Positions 42,924 to 51,995 of a stretch of DNA of 64,000 bases are shown here, piece by piece. The stretch covers positions 62,001-126,000 of the forward strand of contig NZ_AYSE01000004.1 of assembly GCF_000504165.1 (NCBI RefSeq), given 5' to 3'. Made by a program: the position numbers and the translations under genes. The notes below the pieces were generated by a model. The model was not told the DNA's origin, searched no databases, and worked only from the letters and a program-made list of their open reading frames with translations. The DNA is from Bacillus sp. FJAT-14578 (lineage in GTDB: Bacteria > Bacillota > Bacilli > Bacillales > Bacillaceae_H). Numbering within the stretch: the stretch's first letter is position 1; each line of letters opens with the position of its first letter.

Positions 42924-44201
42924 ATGGTGAACTTTACTTATATTAATCAAAATGTGTTAGATAATCTATTTTACATTTTAGCCAGTCTTTTTCTTTATTT
43001 TGTTTTATATGAGAATGTGAAGAGGCTCAAACGTTACAAAAAGACTCTTTTGACCATATGCATGAGTTTACCGATGATCTTAAGCATGAAATTCCCGATT
43101 TATATTGATGAGTATTGTGTTCATGACTTAAGGCAGATTCCTTTCATAATTGGTACCCTTTATGGCGGGTGGCCTGTAGGGGCGGCCTTGCTGACGATTC
43201 TATTAACCGTTAGATTCGTGTTTTATGGAGCTAATTTTCTGACGGTTATTGTTTACATCGTGATATTTATCGCAACAGCGCTTTATTCAGCAAAGTTCAA
43301 CACGCTGAATAAAAAGGGCAAGATCACGGCATCCATTTTACTGTCTTTCGTTCTTGCGGTTGTTACAACCTTTTTCGCTGTTATGATGTCTGACTCTTTT
43401 CAAATCACGGAAGCTTATGTATTTTATTTTATCGTTCTTCCTCCAGTCATCATGTTTTTTGCTGTATCGATCATCGAACTTTTAAGAGGCGCGATTTTTA
43501 TAAGGGCAAAAGTAGTAAAACTTGAAAAAATGGAGGTCGTCAGCCAGCTTGCAGCCAGTATTTCACACGAAGTTCGAAATCCTTTAACGGTTGTGAAAGG
43601 GTTTATTGACCTGCTGAAAGATCCTGGTCTGTCTCAAGAAGTGAGGGAACAGTATATTCAGCATGTGGTTAGAGAGCTTAATAGCGCAGAGTCCATTATT
43701 AGTGATTATTTGGCCTTTGCAAAACCCGCACCTGAAAAAGTAGAACATATTTCAATAGATCGTGAAATACGAAACATCATTGAAGTCATCAAGCCGCTGG
43801 CTAACATGAGTTCAGTGACGATATCGGACAAGCTGGTACCGGGAATGGTGCTTGGTAATACGAAATATTTTCAACAATGTTTCTTAAACTTGATTAAAAA
43901 CGGGATAGAGGCAATGCCTGAAGGCGGAGAACTCTCTGTCGTTTCGTCTGTAAATAAAACTCATATGACCATCGAGATAAGCGATGACGGGGTTGGAATG
44001 ACCAAGGAACAAATCAATCGTTTTGGCGAGCCCTATTATAGCAGCAAAGAAAAAGGTACGGGACTAGGTTCGATGGTCGCTGTTCGAATTATTCAAACAA
44101 TGAATGGGACATTGAATATAAATAGTACCTTAAATGAAGGAACAACCATAACGATCACATTTCCTGCTTGCATGGATGAACATAGTGTGTCCAACCCTTA
44201 A
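42924..44201 (+). CDS. KinB-like sensor histidine kinase (5TM-LYT type)
   Basis: Five to six hydrophobic segments fill residues 10-185 (LFYILASLFLYFVLYENV, FIIGTLYGGWPVGAALLTIL and others), a 5TMR-LYT sensor with almost no external loop. The kinase core has the H-box SISHEVRNPLTVVKGF with His at residue 215, an N-box NLIKNGIEAMP near 325 and DDGVGM and GTGLG near 355-382. This arrangement matches Bacillus sporulation kinases KinB and KinD, which feed Spo0F; the substrate here is unproved. No response regulator is adjacent, as expected for a phosphorelay kinase. ATG 42924 follows TTAGGGGAC. Confidence 0.8.
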   Translation: MVNFTYINQNVLDNLFYILASLFLYFVLYENVKRLKRYKKTLLTICMSLPMILSMKFPIYIDEYCVHDLRQIPFIIGTLYGGWPVGAALLTILLTVRFVFYGANFLTVIVYIVIFIATALYSAKFNTLNKKGKITASILLSFVLAVVTTFFAVMMSDSFQITEAYVFYFIVLPPVIMFFAVSIIELLRGAIFIRAKVVKLEKMEVVSQLAASISHEVRNPLTVVKGFIDLLKDPGLSQEVREQYIQHVVRELNSAESIISDYLAFAKPAPEKVEHISIDREIRNIIEVIKPLANMSSVTISDKLVPGMVLGNTKYFQQCFLNLIKNGIEAMPEGGELSVVSSVNKTHMTIEISDDGVGMTKEQINRFGEPYYSSKEKGTGLGSMVAVRIIQTMNGTLNINSTLNEGTTITITFPACMDEHSVSNP

Positions 44202-44308
44202 GTTGGTCTATTCTTTTCTTTTTTTGCCTGTTGCTGCTTGAAGGTTGTCGGATGAATGGACGAAATTTGGGAATTGCTAGGTACTTTCCATAAAACCTGT
44301 TAAGAGGG

Positions 44309-44347
44309 AAAGCATGTTTCTTGTAAAAGGGAGGCATGCTTTTTTTG
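44309..44347 (+). terminator. Terminator after KinB-like gene
   Basis: AAAGCATG pairs with CATGCTTT around a long loop, followed by TTTTT. Confidence 0.65.
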
Positions 44348-44408
44348 TGGAAGGGTTAGAATAGCTCGAAGCATAAGTCAGCACGATATGAAAGGAGTCA
44401 TGTTTATC

Positions 44409-44819
44409 ATGATAAAAACAGTAAAAGTTGTCGGAGCGGTATCAATCAACGAGCAGGGCGAAATTCTATGTGCGCTGCGCTCACCACAAATGTCCCAGCC
44501 GAATGTATGGGAATTTCCAGGCGGGAAGATCGAAGAGGGCGAGAGTCCGGAAGAATCCCTTGTCCGGGAAATCAAAGAAGAGCTAGGCTGTACGGTTGAG
44601 GTATATGAGCTGATTGAAGATATCGTTCATGAGTATCCGAATATCATTGTTCAACTGCTTACATATAAGACAAAGATCGTGGAAGGAACACCGACGGCGA
44701 AAGAACATGCTGAGTTAAAGTGGGTGACGCTTGATGAGTTGAAATCTTTACAGTGGGCACCTGCGGATATTCCAACGGTGGAGACGTTAGTGTCAGGGAA
44801 AGTTCATATCAAATATTGA
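44409..44819 (+). CDS. NUDIX hydrolase, MutT/CTP-pyrophosphohydrolase-like (copy 2)
   Basis: This intact paralogue of the gene at 20556 has a canonical NUDIX box, GGKIEEGESPEESLVREIK then EELG, with the Gly that copy 1 lacks. ATG 44409 is chosen over 44388 and 44400 because AAAGGAG (44391-44397) is best spaced and the deleted copy at 40494 keeps only this ATG. At the DNA level it is GC-richer and differs from copy 1 mostly at third positions, so the duplication is not recent. A family B hairpin 23 bases after its stop could terminate it. No helicase partner lies next to this copy. Confidence 0.85.
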   Translation: MIKTVKVVGAVSINEQGEILCALRSPQMSQPNVWEFPGGKIEEGESPEESLVREIKEELGCTVEVYELIEDIVHEYPNIIVQLLTYKTKIVEGTPTAKEHAELKWVTLDELKSLQWAPADIPTVETLVSGKVHIKY

Positions 44820-44841
44820 CAAAAGAGTTCTGTAAAACATA

Positions 44842-44885
44842 AGTGCCTGTCCTTTCGCGAATAGGGGAGTGACAGGCATTTTTAA
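44842..44885 (+). repeat. Family B hairpin repeat, terminator-like
   Basis: AGTGCCTGTC and GACAGGCATT pair around CTTTCGCGAATAGGGGAGT, followed by TTTAA. The remaining 220 bases to 45108 show no gene. Confidence 0.7.
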
Positions 44886-45108
44886 TAAGCCCTTCAAAAG
44901 GAAATAAGCAGGTAAACAAGCTGCTGACAGGGTGGGAGTGCAGGAAAAGCGGACTTTGAAAGAAGAGATTGCTGGAAGAAGGTTTGAAGCTGTATAAAAA
45001 GTCAAAGTAAATGAACAATAAAGAAGAATCCGCCTTTATTATGATGGTCGTAATAGTTCTATTTTGAAAAACTGCAACTAAACAAAGCGAAATGTGAGGT
45101 GATTGATT

Positions 45109-45252
45109 GTGGAGTGGGAACATCAGGTTGAGCAGCTTTGTGAAGAGATCGGTTTCAAAGTTCTTGGAATTGAAAAAGGGTATGTCATTTTTGAAGAAGA
45201 TGGAGAAGTTTTTCCTCTTCCAGAAGAAGTCGTAGCGGCATGGTTCGTATAA
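45109..45252 (+). CDS. Small 47-residue protein
   Basis: GTG 45109 lies 7 bases after GAGGTGA and opens a frame of 47 codons. The product is acidic, with an alternating pattern typical of a small beta-alpha domain (EQLCEEIGFKVLGIEKG, VIFEEDGEVFPLPEEV). Ribosome site, codon bias and composition all support a real gene. Family unknown. Confidence 0.6.
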   Translation: MEWEHQVEQLCEEIGFKVLGIEKGYVIFEEDGEVFPLPEEVVAAWFV

Positions 45253-45371
45253 CAATAGGAAGGACGACCCCTTGTTAAAGGATCGCCCTTGTTACCTGGA
45301 GTTGTTGCTATGTACATACATATGTTGCCTGCCAATTAAAATCTTTGCCCGTTTATCTTATTTAGTACGAT

Positions 45372-45767
45372 TTAGAGGGGAAGATTAAATTGCCATGAAA
45401 CGCCAAACTTATCGACGATCCAGCCAAACTTTTTACTAAAGGAGTAATCGCCAAGCGGCATAAGAGCTTCTCCGCCTTTACTTAAGTTTTCATAAAGGCT
45501 ATCTATTTCCTCTTCTGAATCACATGTCATAAAGATTGAAAATGATGGAGTGAACGTAAATTCATGCTTCACATTGCTATCAATGCACATGAATTCTTGT
45601 CCCTTCAATGAAAAGGTAGCTTGCATGACGCTGCCCTCTTCGCCTGGTCCATTTGCTCCATAACGAATAATACTGGTTATTTCCGAATCTTCGATTAAAG
45701 AAGTGTAATAATTCATAGCCTCTTCTGCATTTCCTTGAAACATCAAAAATGGTGTTACCTTTGACAT
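45372..45767 (-). CDS. VOC-family protein, PhnB/3-dmu-9_3-mt type
   Basis: The 131-residue protein opens SKVTPFLMFQGNAEEAMNYY and shows the paired beta-alpha-beta units of the glyoxalase/VOC fold: QATFSLKGQEFMCIDS, FSIFMTCDSEEEIDSLYENL, GGEALMPLGDYSFSKKFGWI and DKFGVSWQFNL. This is the PhnB-like group often labelled 3-demethylubiquinone methyltransferase-like; the true role in Bacillus is unknown. ATG 45767 follows AGGAGG by 8 bases. It is single. The gap 45768-46115 on its promoter side shows no gene. Confidence 0.85.
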   Translation of the reverse strand: MSKVTPFLMFQGNAEEAMNYYTSLIEDSEITSIIRYGANGPGEEGSVMQATFSLKGQEFMCIDSNVKHEFTFTPSFSIFMTCDSEEEIDSLYENLSKGGEALMPLGDYSFSKKFGWIVDKFGVSWQFNLPL

Positions 45768-46115
45768 TTTAATAGCCTCCTTCAATGCTCTTTTACTGTC
45801 TATATTATACCATTTTCAAAAGCGGATAGCAAACATATGTTCTCTACGGATGGTTGGGAAGAAAAAATTTGTAGTTAGCATTCGTATGTTCATAATGAAA
45901 AGTTCCATGATAAGCGCTTTCGGAAGGTGGGACAATGGAAATGGCGAGTCAACCGTCTCATGTCCGAAGGCGATTCATCTCCCGTCTCCTCTTTGGAATA
46001 GGTTTTTCTCATTCCATGAGGAAGGGGTGTTCTCGCCTATTTTTTTGATAAAGTCTTTTTCCATGTTAATACGATGTTCCTTCGTCAATAATCCTATCTG
46101 TTTGTTGACAAACAA

Positions 46116-46409
46116 TTAGACGATATTTTTGTTCTCCTTTTTTACGAAGAGCAAGGATGTAAAATAAGAAAGGATAGCTGTTAACACGCCTGCACCGAAC
46201 AGTATGCTTCCAATAATGACAAAGTTGTTTTTATAAGTTTCCACAATCATGTTGTATCGGTTACTATCAGCGACGCCGTCTGCCTGATTAAGAAGCCAGG
46301 CATCCCCTAAAGAAGTTCCAAAAGAAATACTTGAAAACATAAGAACTAACCCTGCTATCGCTAATAAAGATGACATAATACTTAATCCTTTAATATGTTC
46401 GTTTGACAA
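46116..46409 (-). CDS. Small two-helix membrane protein
   Basis: TTG 46409 lies 8 bases after AGGAGGG. The product has 97 residues with hydrophobic segments at about 12-32 (MSSLLAIAGLVLMFSSISF) and 63-88 (FVIIGSILFGAGVLTAILSY), a short external loop, and a basic tail. No family is recognised. It is single, with about 180 AT-rich bases before the tRNA promoter. Confidence 0.7.
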   Translation of the reverse strand: MSNEHIKGLSIMSSLLAIAGLVLMFSSISFGTSLGDAWLLNQADGVADSNRYNMIVETYKNNFVIIGSILFGAGVLTAILSYFTSLLFVKKENKNIV

Positions 46410-46591
46410 TTAGATTCCCTCCTAAAACTTTGAAATAGTAAGCTTTTTTCATCATCCTATCTTTTTTCAAGCTCAATTATCTATCCATACTATGTTATAT
46501 AATACGTCAATATCCTTAATTCACCTGCCCTTTGAATAAGGTAAGAGATGTCACCGTCGTTTCTGTCCGTTCAACAACGTATGATTTCTAA

Positions 46592-46658
46592 AAAATACTA
46601 ACTTCATAGATGTTGATTTCCGCGAAAATATAAGGTAAGATAATTTTGTCGCCAGCGA
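46592..46658 (+). promoter_or_regulatory. tRNA array 1 promoter, duplicated leader
   Basis: TTGATT (46613-46618) and TAAGAT (46636-46641) are 17 bases apart. The whole stretch matches 50461-50526 upstream of array 2 with about 10 changes, none inside the two promoter boxes. Confidence 0.75.
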
Positions 46659-46715
46659 AACGGTGATCGACAAAAACTGATCATTGTATGGAGCTGTCGT
46701 TAGACAATTTGATTT

Positions 46716-46796
46716 GCGGGTGTGGCGGAATTGGCAGACGCACCAGACTTAGGATCTGGCGCCTTTGGCGTGGGGGTTCGAGTCCCTTCACCCGCA
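46716..46796 (+). tRNA. tRNA-Leu (TAG)
   Basis: GCGGGTG pairs with CACCCGC. The anticodon loop is CTTAGGA with anticodon TAG. A long variable arm (GCGCCTTTGGCGT) marks a class II tRNA. CCA is not encoded. Identical to 50596-50676. Confidence 0.95.
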
Positions 46797-46809
46797 CTTT
46801 TATATTTAC

Positions 46810-46901
46810 GGAGAGCTGTCCGAGTGGTCGAAGGAGCACGATTGGAAATCGTGTAGACGGTTAACGCTGTCTCAAGGGTTCGAATCCCTTGCTCTCCGCC
46901 A
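46810..46901 (+). tRNA. tRNA-Ser (GGA)
   Basis: GGAGAGC pairs with GCTCTCC. The anticodon loop TTGGAAA has GGA. A class II variable arm is present, and CCA is encoded. Confidence 0.95.
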
Positions 46902-46909
46902 GATAAGAT

Positions 46910-46983
46910 AGGGGCATAGTTTAACGGTAGAACAGAGGTCTCCAAAACCTCCGGTGTGGGTTCGATTCCTACTGCCCCTGCCA
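46910..46983 (+). tRNA. tRNA-Trp (CCA)
   Basis: The acceptor is AGGGGCA/TGCCCCT. The anticodon loop CTCCAAA has CCA. 3' CCA is encoded. Confidence 0.95.
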
Positions 46984-47009
46984 AAATGAGATAAATGATG
47001 ATGAAATAT

Positions 47010-47086
<77 letters not shown>

Positions 47087-47218
47087 TATTATAGAAAAGC
47101 GAAAGCGACTGTTCAATCTTGAAAGGCGTTGGGCTTCTGAACGGGAAACCGCTCTTTGGTTTCATGGACAGAAGTGAAACGACTGAAAGATTAGGAGCTG
47201 TAGCTAGACAAGAAAGAA

Positions 47219-47295
47219 CGGGGAGTAGCTCAGCTTGGTAGAGCACTTGGTTTGGGACCAAGGGGTCGCAGGTTCGAATCCTGTCTTCCCGACCA
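47219..47295 (+). tRNA. tRNA-Pro (TGG)
   Basis: The acceptor is CGGGGAG/CTTCCCG. The anticodon loop TTTGGGA has TGG. CCA is encoded. Confidence 0.95.
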
Positions 47296-47307
47296 GTAAG
47301 TTTAGAT

Positions 47308-47383
47308 GGGGCCTTAGCTCAGCTGGGAGAGCGCCTGCCTTGCACGCAGGAGGTCAGCGGTTCGATCCCGCTAGGCTCCACCA
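47308..47383 (+). tRNA. tRNA-Ala (TGC)
   Basis: GGGGCCT acceptor, anticodon loop CTTGCAC with TGC, CCA encoded. Confidence 0.95.
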
Positions 47384-47386
47384 TAT

Positions 47387-47479
47387 GGAGGAATACCCAA
47401 GTCCGGCTGAAGGGATCGGTCTTGAAAACCGACAGGGGTGTAACAGCCCGCGGGGGTTCGAATCCCTCTTCCTCCGCCA
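47387..47479 (+). tRNA. tRNA-Ser (TGA)
   Basis: GGAGGAA pairs with TTCCTCC. The anticodon loop CTTGAAA has TGA. A long variable arm is present and CCA is encoded. Confidence 0.95.
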
Positions 47480-47487
47480 TTCAGTTT

Positions 47488-47513
47488 CATTTATATTATC
47501 GCGGGGTGGAGCA
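47488..47513 (+). pseudogene. 5' fragment of initiator tRNA-Met with leader
   Basis: TATTATCGCGGGGTGGAGCA repeats the leader and first 14 bases of the tRNA at 47643, then diverges. The 130 bases between show no other gene. Confidence 0.65.
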
Positions 47514-47642
47514 CGACCGAATAAGCTTCGCAGCTGCACATCAGTGTACCAATCGAGGGGCATCTTGATTAATCAATCTGAGATTGGGACGGTCAATTTT
47601 CTCTTTATTACGAGCAGGAGAGATTATATACATTTCTATTAT

Positions 47643-47719
<77 letters not shown>

Positions 47720-47732
47720 AATAAATTCATAT

Positions 47733-47823
47733 AGAGAAGTACCCAAGTGGCTCAAGGGGCTCCCCTGCTAAGGGAGTAGGTCGCGAACGCGGCGCGAGGG
47801 ATCGAATACCTTCTTCTCTGCCA
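47733..47823 (+). tRNA. tRNA-Ser (GCT), T-arm degenerate
   Basis: The acceptor AGAGAAG/CTTCTCT and anticodon loop CTGCTAA (GCT) are intact. The T arm reads GAGGGATCGAATACCTTC, where the copy at 51826 has GAGGGTTCGAATCCCTTC. The invariant T54 is lost and one T-stem pair is broken. It may be a poorly working or dead gene. Confidence 0.85.
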
Positions 47824-47824
47824 C

Positions 47825-47896
47825 GGCCCGTTGGTCAAGCGGTTAAGACACCGCCCTTTCACGGCGGTAACACGGGTTCGAATCCCGTACGGGTCA
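47825..47896 (+). tRNA. tRNA-Glu (TTC)
   Basis: The acceptor is GGCCCGT/ACGGGTC. The anticodon loop CTTTCAC has TTC. CCA is not encoded. Identical to 51918-51989. Confidence 0.95.
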
Positions 47897-47901
47897 TCCA
47901 T

Positions 47902-47938
47902 TAGACAGTTTGCGAATAACGCAAGCTGTCTTTTTTTT
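47902..47938 (+). terminator. Terminator of tRNA array 1
   Basis: AGACAGTTTGCG pairs with CGCAAGCTGTCT, then eight T. It is homologous to the terminator at 51996. From 47940 to 48528 I see no gene. Confidence 0.9.
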
Positions 47939-48528
47939 GACTGTCCCATGTTTTTGTATAAACCTGCCACCGAATCCTTGTGGTCATCCGAAAGGACACA
48001 GAATCGAAATAAGTTCTTCTTTCTCTAAAGGAACACAAGGGTATCCCGCATTCTTAAACAATTAAGTATAAAGGGTATAAATGATTGGCTTAAACAATCA
48101 CTTCTAGATAAAAATTCATTTATGAATTGTATTTCTATTCAAATTAGTTTTATATAACCGATAAATTAAATAATTAGGAATTATAGTTCCGAATAAAGGA
48201 ATAAAGGGAGGGGATTAGTTTAGTATTGAGTAGCTGATTAAAGAGACTGCGGGATAGAAGGGAGTAGGTCAAATAAGTTAGTTCATAGAAGTTCTTGGGA
48301 GAGCACTTGACTTTATATTTCATCCTTCCACGCTACTCATTTTTATGAAATTAGAGATTATAACTGGATGGGCAGCTGCATTACGTTTTAATGAAATCCT
48401 AACTTTAGTCGGGCAATTAATGATAAAAATGATGATTAGAAGAATGAGAATGCTACTTCGATTCGTTTGAATCCTGTCGAATAATGATGATATATAGTGC
48501 GAAATAAAAAGCAATAAGGAGAAGTCAA

Positions 48529-50268
48529 GTGAAGATAAACTTTCAGTCGCTTAGAAGTAAATTAATTATTTTATGTTTATGCTTATTGATTATTCCTTCA
48601 ATGGTGATTGGGGTTAGTGAGTATAAGCTTTCAGAAAGAGAACTCATTGAATCGGGTAAGGTTCAGCTTAAAAGCAGTGCGAAAATGGTTATAGGCATGA
48701 TTGATTTAATGAACAAAGAAGTAGAAGCGGGGAATATCACGCTTGAAGAAGCACAGGAAATGGTTCGTCAGGAATTATTGGGTGAAAAGGATTCTGAAAA
48801 TAAACGGCCCATCAAAGAGGAGTACACCGTTGCGAAAACAGGCTATATGTGGGCGATTAACAAAGAGGCCGTTTCTGTTATGAATCCTGCCAATGAAGGA
48901 CAGGATCTTACCGAAGTTGAATCAGAAGATGGAGTCATGATTGGAAGAGAATTTGTCGAAAAAGGAAAAAACGGAGGATATGTTACATATAAGTGGACGA
49001 ACCCAACTACAAACGAAGTTGAAACGAAAATTTCTTATGTTGAGATGGAGCCTAACTGGGGCTGGATTATTGGTTCAGGCGCTTACCTCTCAGAGTTTAA
49101 CAGCGGGGCTTCAGATATACTATGGACGGTTTCTATTATCACTATCATTTCAATTGGGTTAGGTATGATAATTGTCAATTATTTCTCAAGAAGGTTAACT
49201 AAGCCAATCTTGCAGATTAGCCAAGAGCTAAAGCGGGCAGCGGATGGCGATTTTTCAGGTGAAGCAGTCAACGTTCGTACGAAAGATGAAGTGGGACAAT
49301 TAATCAACGATTATAATAGTATGAAACAAAGCATGAAACAGCTCATTAATCAGGTCAACATTTCCGCTGAACATGTTGCTGCCTCTTCGGAAGAATTAAC
49401 GGCAAGTGCGGAACAAACGACCGCGGCTACCGAGCATGTAGCATCGGCTATACAGGAAATTGCGAGCGGAGCTGAAGGTGCATCGGCAAAAATTGATGGA
49501 AATGCAAACGTATTAGAACAAATTAAAAACGGTGTCCTCTCTATCGCCGACAGGTCGAAAAATATTCTTGAATTATCTCAAGATACGGGAAAAGAGGCAG
49601 AAGATGGCGGGGGATCTGTCAGGGATAATTTAGAACAAATGAAATCCATTCACAGTTCAGTTGCTGAATCTAATCGAGTTATTCAATCTCTTTCAGAACG
49701 ATCACAAGAAATCGGCAAAATTTTGGATGTCATCAGTGGTATAGCTGATCAAACGAATCTCCTCGCCTTAAATGCAGCCATTGAAGCTGCCAGAGCGGGA
49801 GAACATGGGAAAGGTTTTGCAGTTGTAGCTGATGAGGTAAGAAAACTTGCTGAACAGTCTCAGGAGTCCGCGAAACAGATTTCTGTTTTGATTGATAGTA
49901 TCCAAAAAGACACTAACCAGTCCGTTCATATTATGGGAGAAGTAACAAAAAATGTGGAATCCGGATTATCCGTTTCAAAAGAAACATCTGAGAAATTTAA
50001 TAAAATATTAGGCCGCACGAGAGAAATGACCCCTCAAATAGAAGGTGTGGCATTGACCATCGAGAAAATTTCATCAGGTGTTCAAACATTCACTTCTACA
50101 GCGGATCAAATTGCATTAATCGCTCAGGAGAATTCATCAAGTGCCGAGGAAGTTGCTGCTTCTACAGAACAACAACTTGCCTCTATGGAAGAAGTATCTT
50201 CTTCAGCTAAACTGCTAGCAAACATGGCTGAAGAATTGAAAGATGTAGTGAATAAATTCAAGATTTAG
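48529..50268 (+). CDS. Methyl-accepting chemotaxis protein with single Cache domain
   Basis: The 579-residue receptor has TM1 at about 10-30, an extracellular sCache domain at 35-190 ([56 protein letters not shown]), TM2 at about 195-217, HAMP at 218-270 and a signalling coiled coil from 285. The hairpin tip [21 protein letters not shown] lies near 405. It should bind small ligands outside the cell and control CheA through CheW. GTG 48529 follows AAGGAGA. It stands alone between the two tRNA arrays and has two terminator hairpins after it. Confidence 0.9.
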   Translation: MKINFQSLRSKLIILCLCLLIIPSMVIGVSEYKLSERELIESGKVQLKSSAKMVIGMIDLMNKEVEAGNITLEEAQEMVRQELLGEKDSENKRPIKEEYTVAKTGYMWAINKEAVSVMNPANEGQDLTEVESEDGVMIGREFVEKGKNGGYVTYKWTNPTTNEVETKISYVEMEPNWGWIIGSGAYLSEFNSGASDILWTVSIITIISIGLGMIIVNYFSRRLTKPILQISQELKRAADGDFSGEAVNVRTKDEVGQLINDYNSMKQSMKQLINQVNISAEHVAASSEELTASAEQTTAATEHVASAIQEIASGAEGASAKIDGNANVLEQIKNGVLSIADRSKNILELSQDTGKEAEDGGGSVRDNLEQMKSIHSSVAESNRVIQSLSERSQEIGKILDVISGIADQTNLLALNAAIEAARAGEHGKGFAVVADEVRKLAEQSQESAKQISVLIDSIQKDTNQSVHIMGEVTKNVESGLSVSKETSEKFNKILGRTREMTPQIEGVALTIEKISSGVQTFTSTADQIALIAQENSSSAEEVAASTEQQLASMEEVSSSAKLLANMAEELKDVVNKFKI

Positions 50269-50297
50269 AAACAGGAAAAAACATAGCTTTTTCCTGT
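50269..50297 (+). terminator. First hairpin after chemotaxis receptor
   Basis: AACAGGAAAAA and TTTTTCCTGT flank ACATAGC. Confidence 0.6.
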
Positions 50298-50341
50298 CAG
50301 CTTGTAGAGAAAGAGGTATTTTTTCTTTACAAGCTTTTTTA
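50298..50341 (+). terminator. Second terminator after chemotaxis receptor
   Basis: AGCTTGTAGAGAAA pairs with TTTCTTTACAAGCT and is followed by TTTTT. Confidence 0.75.
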
Positions 50342-50460
50342 TGTTTTTATTTTCCTTGCGGTTTTTTACTTAAAATTAGATTGTTAGCAGAAAAAGATTT
50401 TCGCACATTTCTCATATTGTAACAGGAACAATCGCTCTTTTTACACACTTGTTTCCAATA

Positions 50461-50526
50461 AATACTAACTTCACAGATGTTGATTTCTACGAAGTTATAG
50501 GGTAAGATAGATTTTGTCGCCAGCAA
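50461..50526 (+). promoter_or_regulatory. tRNA/ncRNA array 2 promoter, duplicated leader
   Basis: TTGATT (50480-50485) and TAAGAT (50503-50508), 17 bases apart, match the promoter of array 1. Confidence 0.75.
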
Positions 50527-50595
50527 GACAGTTATTGAAAATCGATGGGCGATAACTAGGAACGATCGAAAGTTAAAATTTAAAATGAATATCAT

Positions 50596-50676
50596 GCGGG
50601 TGTGGCGGAATTGGCAGACGCACCAGACTTAGGATCTGGCGCCTTTGGCGTGGGGGTTCGAGTCCCTTCACCCGCA
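50596..50676 (+). tRNA. tRNA-Leu (TAG), second copy
   Basis: Identical to 46716-46796; anticodon loop CTTAGGA, class II variable arm, no encoded CCA. Confidence 0.95.
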
Positions 50677-50689
50677 CTTTTTACAACTC

Positions 50690-51096
50690 TATACAAAACC
50701 GGAGAGAATCGCGCAGATTTCGATCTGTGAGGAAAGTCCGTGCTCGCACAGACTGAGATGTCTGTAGTGTTCGTGCCTGGCGAAACGATAAGTCAGGGCA
50801 GCTTGATTGAACATCAGGCTGACGGCAGGGAAAACACCTAAGTCCGTTGGATATGGTGTGAATACCTTGAAAGTGCCACAGTGACGGAGCTTCGAGGGAA
50901 ACCTTGAAGGTGGAACGAGGTAAACCCCACGAGCGAGAAACCCAAACAATGGTAGGGGAAGTGTCTTGAGGGAATACAACCGATATAGACACCATCGCTT
51001 TCATGCGGTGAGATAGATGATTCTCCACCTTGTACGAGAAGTGCGCTTCGTTTGCAGTACATGGTGAACAAAACGCGGCTTATGAGGTTTTGTATA
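50690..51096 (+). ncRNA. rnpB: RNase P RNA, Bacillus type (class B)
   Basis: Conserved core segments are present in order: GAGGAAAGTCCGTGCTCGCA, the CTGACGGCAGG and GAAAGTGCCACAGTGACG segments, AACGAGGTAAACCCC, the P4-closing GAGCGAGAAACCCAAA, and GATAGATGATT...TTTGCAGTACATG. The ends TATACAAAACC (50690-50700) and GGTTTTGTATA (51086-51096) pair as P1. It removes 5' leaders from tRNA precursors. It starts 14 bases after tRNA-Leu with no terminator between, so it is probably processed from a tRNA-containing transcript. Confidence 0.95.
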
Positions 51097-51147
51097 TTTA
51101 ATAAAATGTTATAACTATCTAACAAGTAAATATGATTTGTTATGATT

Positions 51148-51222
51148 GGCGGCATAGCCAAGTGGTAAGGCCAAGGTCTGCAAAACCTTTATTCACCGGT
51201 TCGAATCCGGTTGCCGCCTCCA
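51148..51222 (+). tRNA. tRNA-Cys (GCA)
   Basis: The acceptor is GGCGGCA/TGCCGCC. The anticodon loop CTGCAAA has GCA. CCA is encoded. Confidence 0.95.
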
Positions 51223-51234
51223 TTTACATCATAT

Positions 51235-51311
<77 letters not shown>

Positions 51312-51341
51312 AAACATTGACTTGAAATGATTAATCACATA

Positions 51342-51522
51342 TCCTGCGGTGTACGTTATTCCTATTTGTTTTGAACCGTACTGTTTTATCGGGATTCTTA
51401 TATTTGTTGACTGATGCCATGCCTCCCTGTAAGCGAGGATCGCAGGAACGTCAACATGCGGAAACCCACCTGCGAGATCGCGGGTTCACAAAACAGATTG
51501 GAAGGACGGCATAGGCGGGACT
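51342..51522 (+). ncRNA. ssrS: 6S RNA
   Basis: A rod of about 180 nt can be drawn. The 5' strand TCCTGCGGTGTACGTTATTC and TTTGTTTTGAACC pairs with GGTTCACAAAACAGATTGGAA and GGACGGCATAGGCGGGA on the 3' side, leaving a large central bubble. The GCGGAAACCCACCTGCG segment is typical of Bacillus 6S RNA. 6S RNA binds housekeeping RNA polymerase by mimicking an open promoter. A TTGACT lies about 25 bases upstream. Ends are approximate. Confidence 0.7.
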
Positions 51523-51547
51523 TATCTTCAGATAAAGTGATGATACA

Positions 51548-51816
51548 TACCGTGCTAGATGGGGAGATGGCGGTGCCCTGTAACCCGCAATCCGCCTTAG
51601 CGGGATTGAATTCCCATCCACGGTACGATTCATGTAAGGTCTGCCTTGTGCAAGTGGTGTTGACAATCGGGTCCTGCGCAACAGAAACCCATGAAACTGG
51701 TCAGGTCCGGAAGGAAGCAGCCATAAGTGGATTCTTCTGTGTGCCGCGGATAAGCCTGATCGAGCTAACTGCACAAGTAACGCTTAGGTGGTCGTATCAA
51801 CGATGGGTGCACGGTG
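51548..51816 (+). ncRNA. scr: SRP RNA, large Bacillus type (scRNA)
   Basis: Domain IV is unmistakable: CTGGTCAGGTCCGGAAGGAA, then GCAGC (about 51702-51726). The Alu-domain strand GTGCTAGATGGGGAGATGGC and GGTGCCCTGTAA is at the 5' side. ACCGTGC and GCACGGT close the molecule. A length of about 269 nt matches the Bacillus scr RNA. It forms the core of the signal recognition particle with Ffh. It ends 10 bases before tRNA-Ser. Confidence 0.95.
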
Positions 51817-51825
51817 TTTTTATAT

Positions 51826-51916
51826 AGAGAAGTACCCAAGTGGCTCAAGGGGCTCCCCTGCTAAGGGAGTAGGTCGCGAACGCGGCGCGAGGGTTCGAAT
51901 CCCTTCTTCTCTGCCA
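51826..51916 (+). tRNA. tRNA-Ser (GCT), intact copy
   Basis: AGAGAAG/CTTCTCT, anticodon loop CTGCTAA, T arm GGGTTCGAATCCC intact, CCA encoded. Confidence 0.95.
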
Positions 51917-51917
51917 C

Positions 51918-51989
51918 GGCCCGTTGGTCAAGCGGTTAAGACACCGCCCTTTCACGGCGGTAACACGGGTTCGAATCCCGTACGGGTCA
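51918..51989 (+). tRNA. tRNA-Glu (TTC), second copy
   Basis: Identical to 47825-47896; anticodon loop CTTTCAC. Confidence 0.95.
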
Positions 51990-51995
51990 TCCATC

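Noticed and set aside
44809..45255. A 148-codon minus-strand frame
   Set aside because: It is Phe/Leu-rich without a ribosome site and lies antisense to a better-supported 47-codon gene and a hairpin repeat.
45850..46119. An 89-codon plus-strand frame after the VOC gene
   Set aside because: Odd composition, no ribosome site, and it runs into the 3' end of the minus-strand membrane protein.
50681..51161. Minus-strand frames of about 100 codons
   Set aside because: They lie antisense to RNase P RNA, whose core is clearly recognisable on the plus strand.
51414..51827. A 137-codon plus-strand frame and its antisense partner
   Set aside because: They cover 6S and SRP RNA; the folded RNAs explain the sequence.
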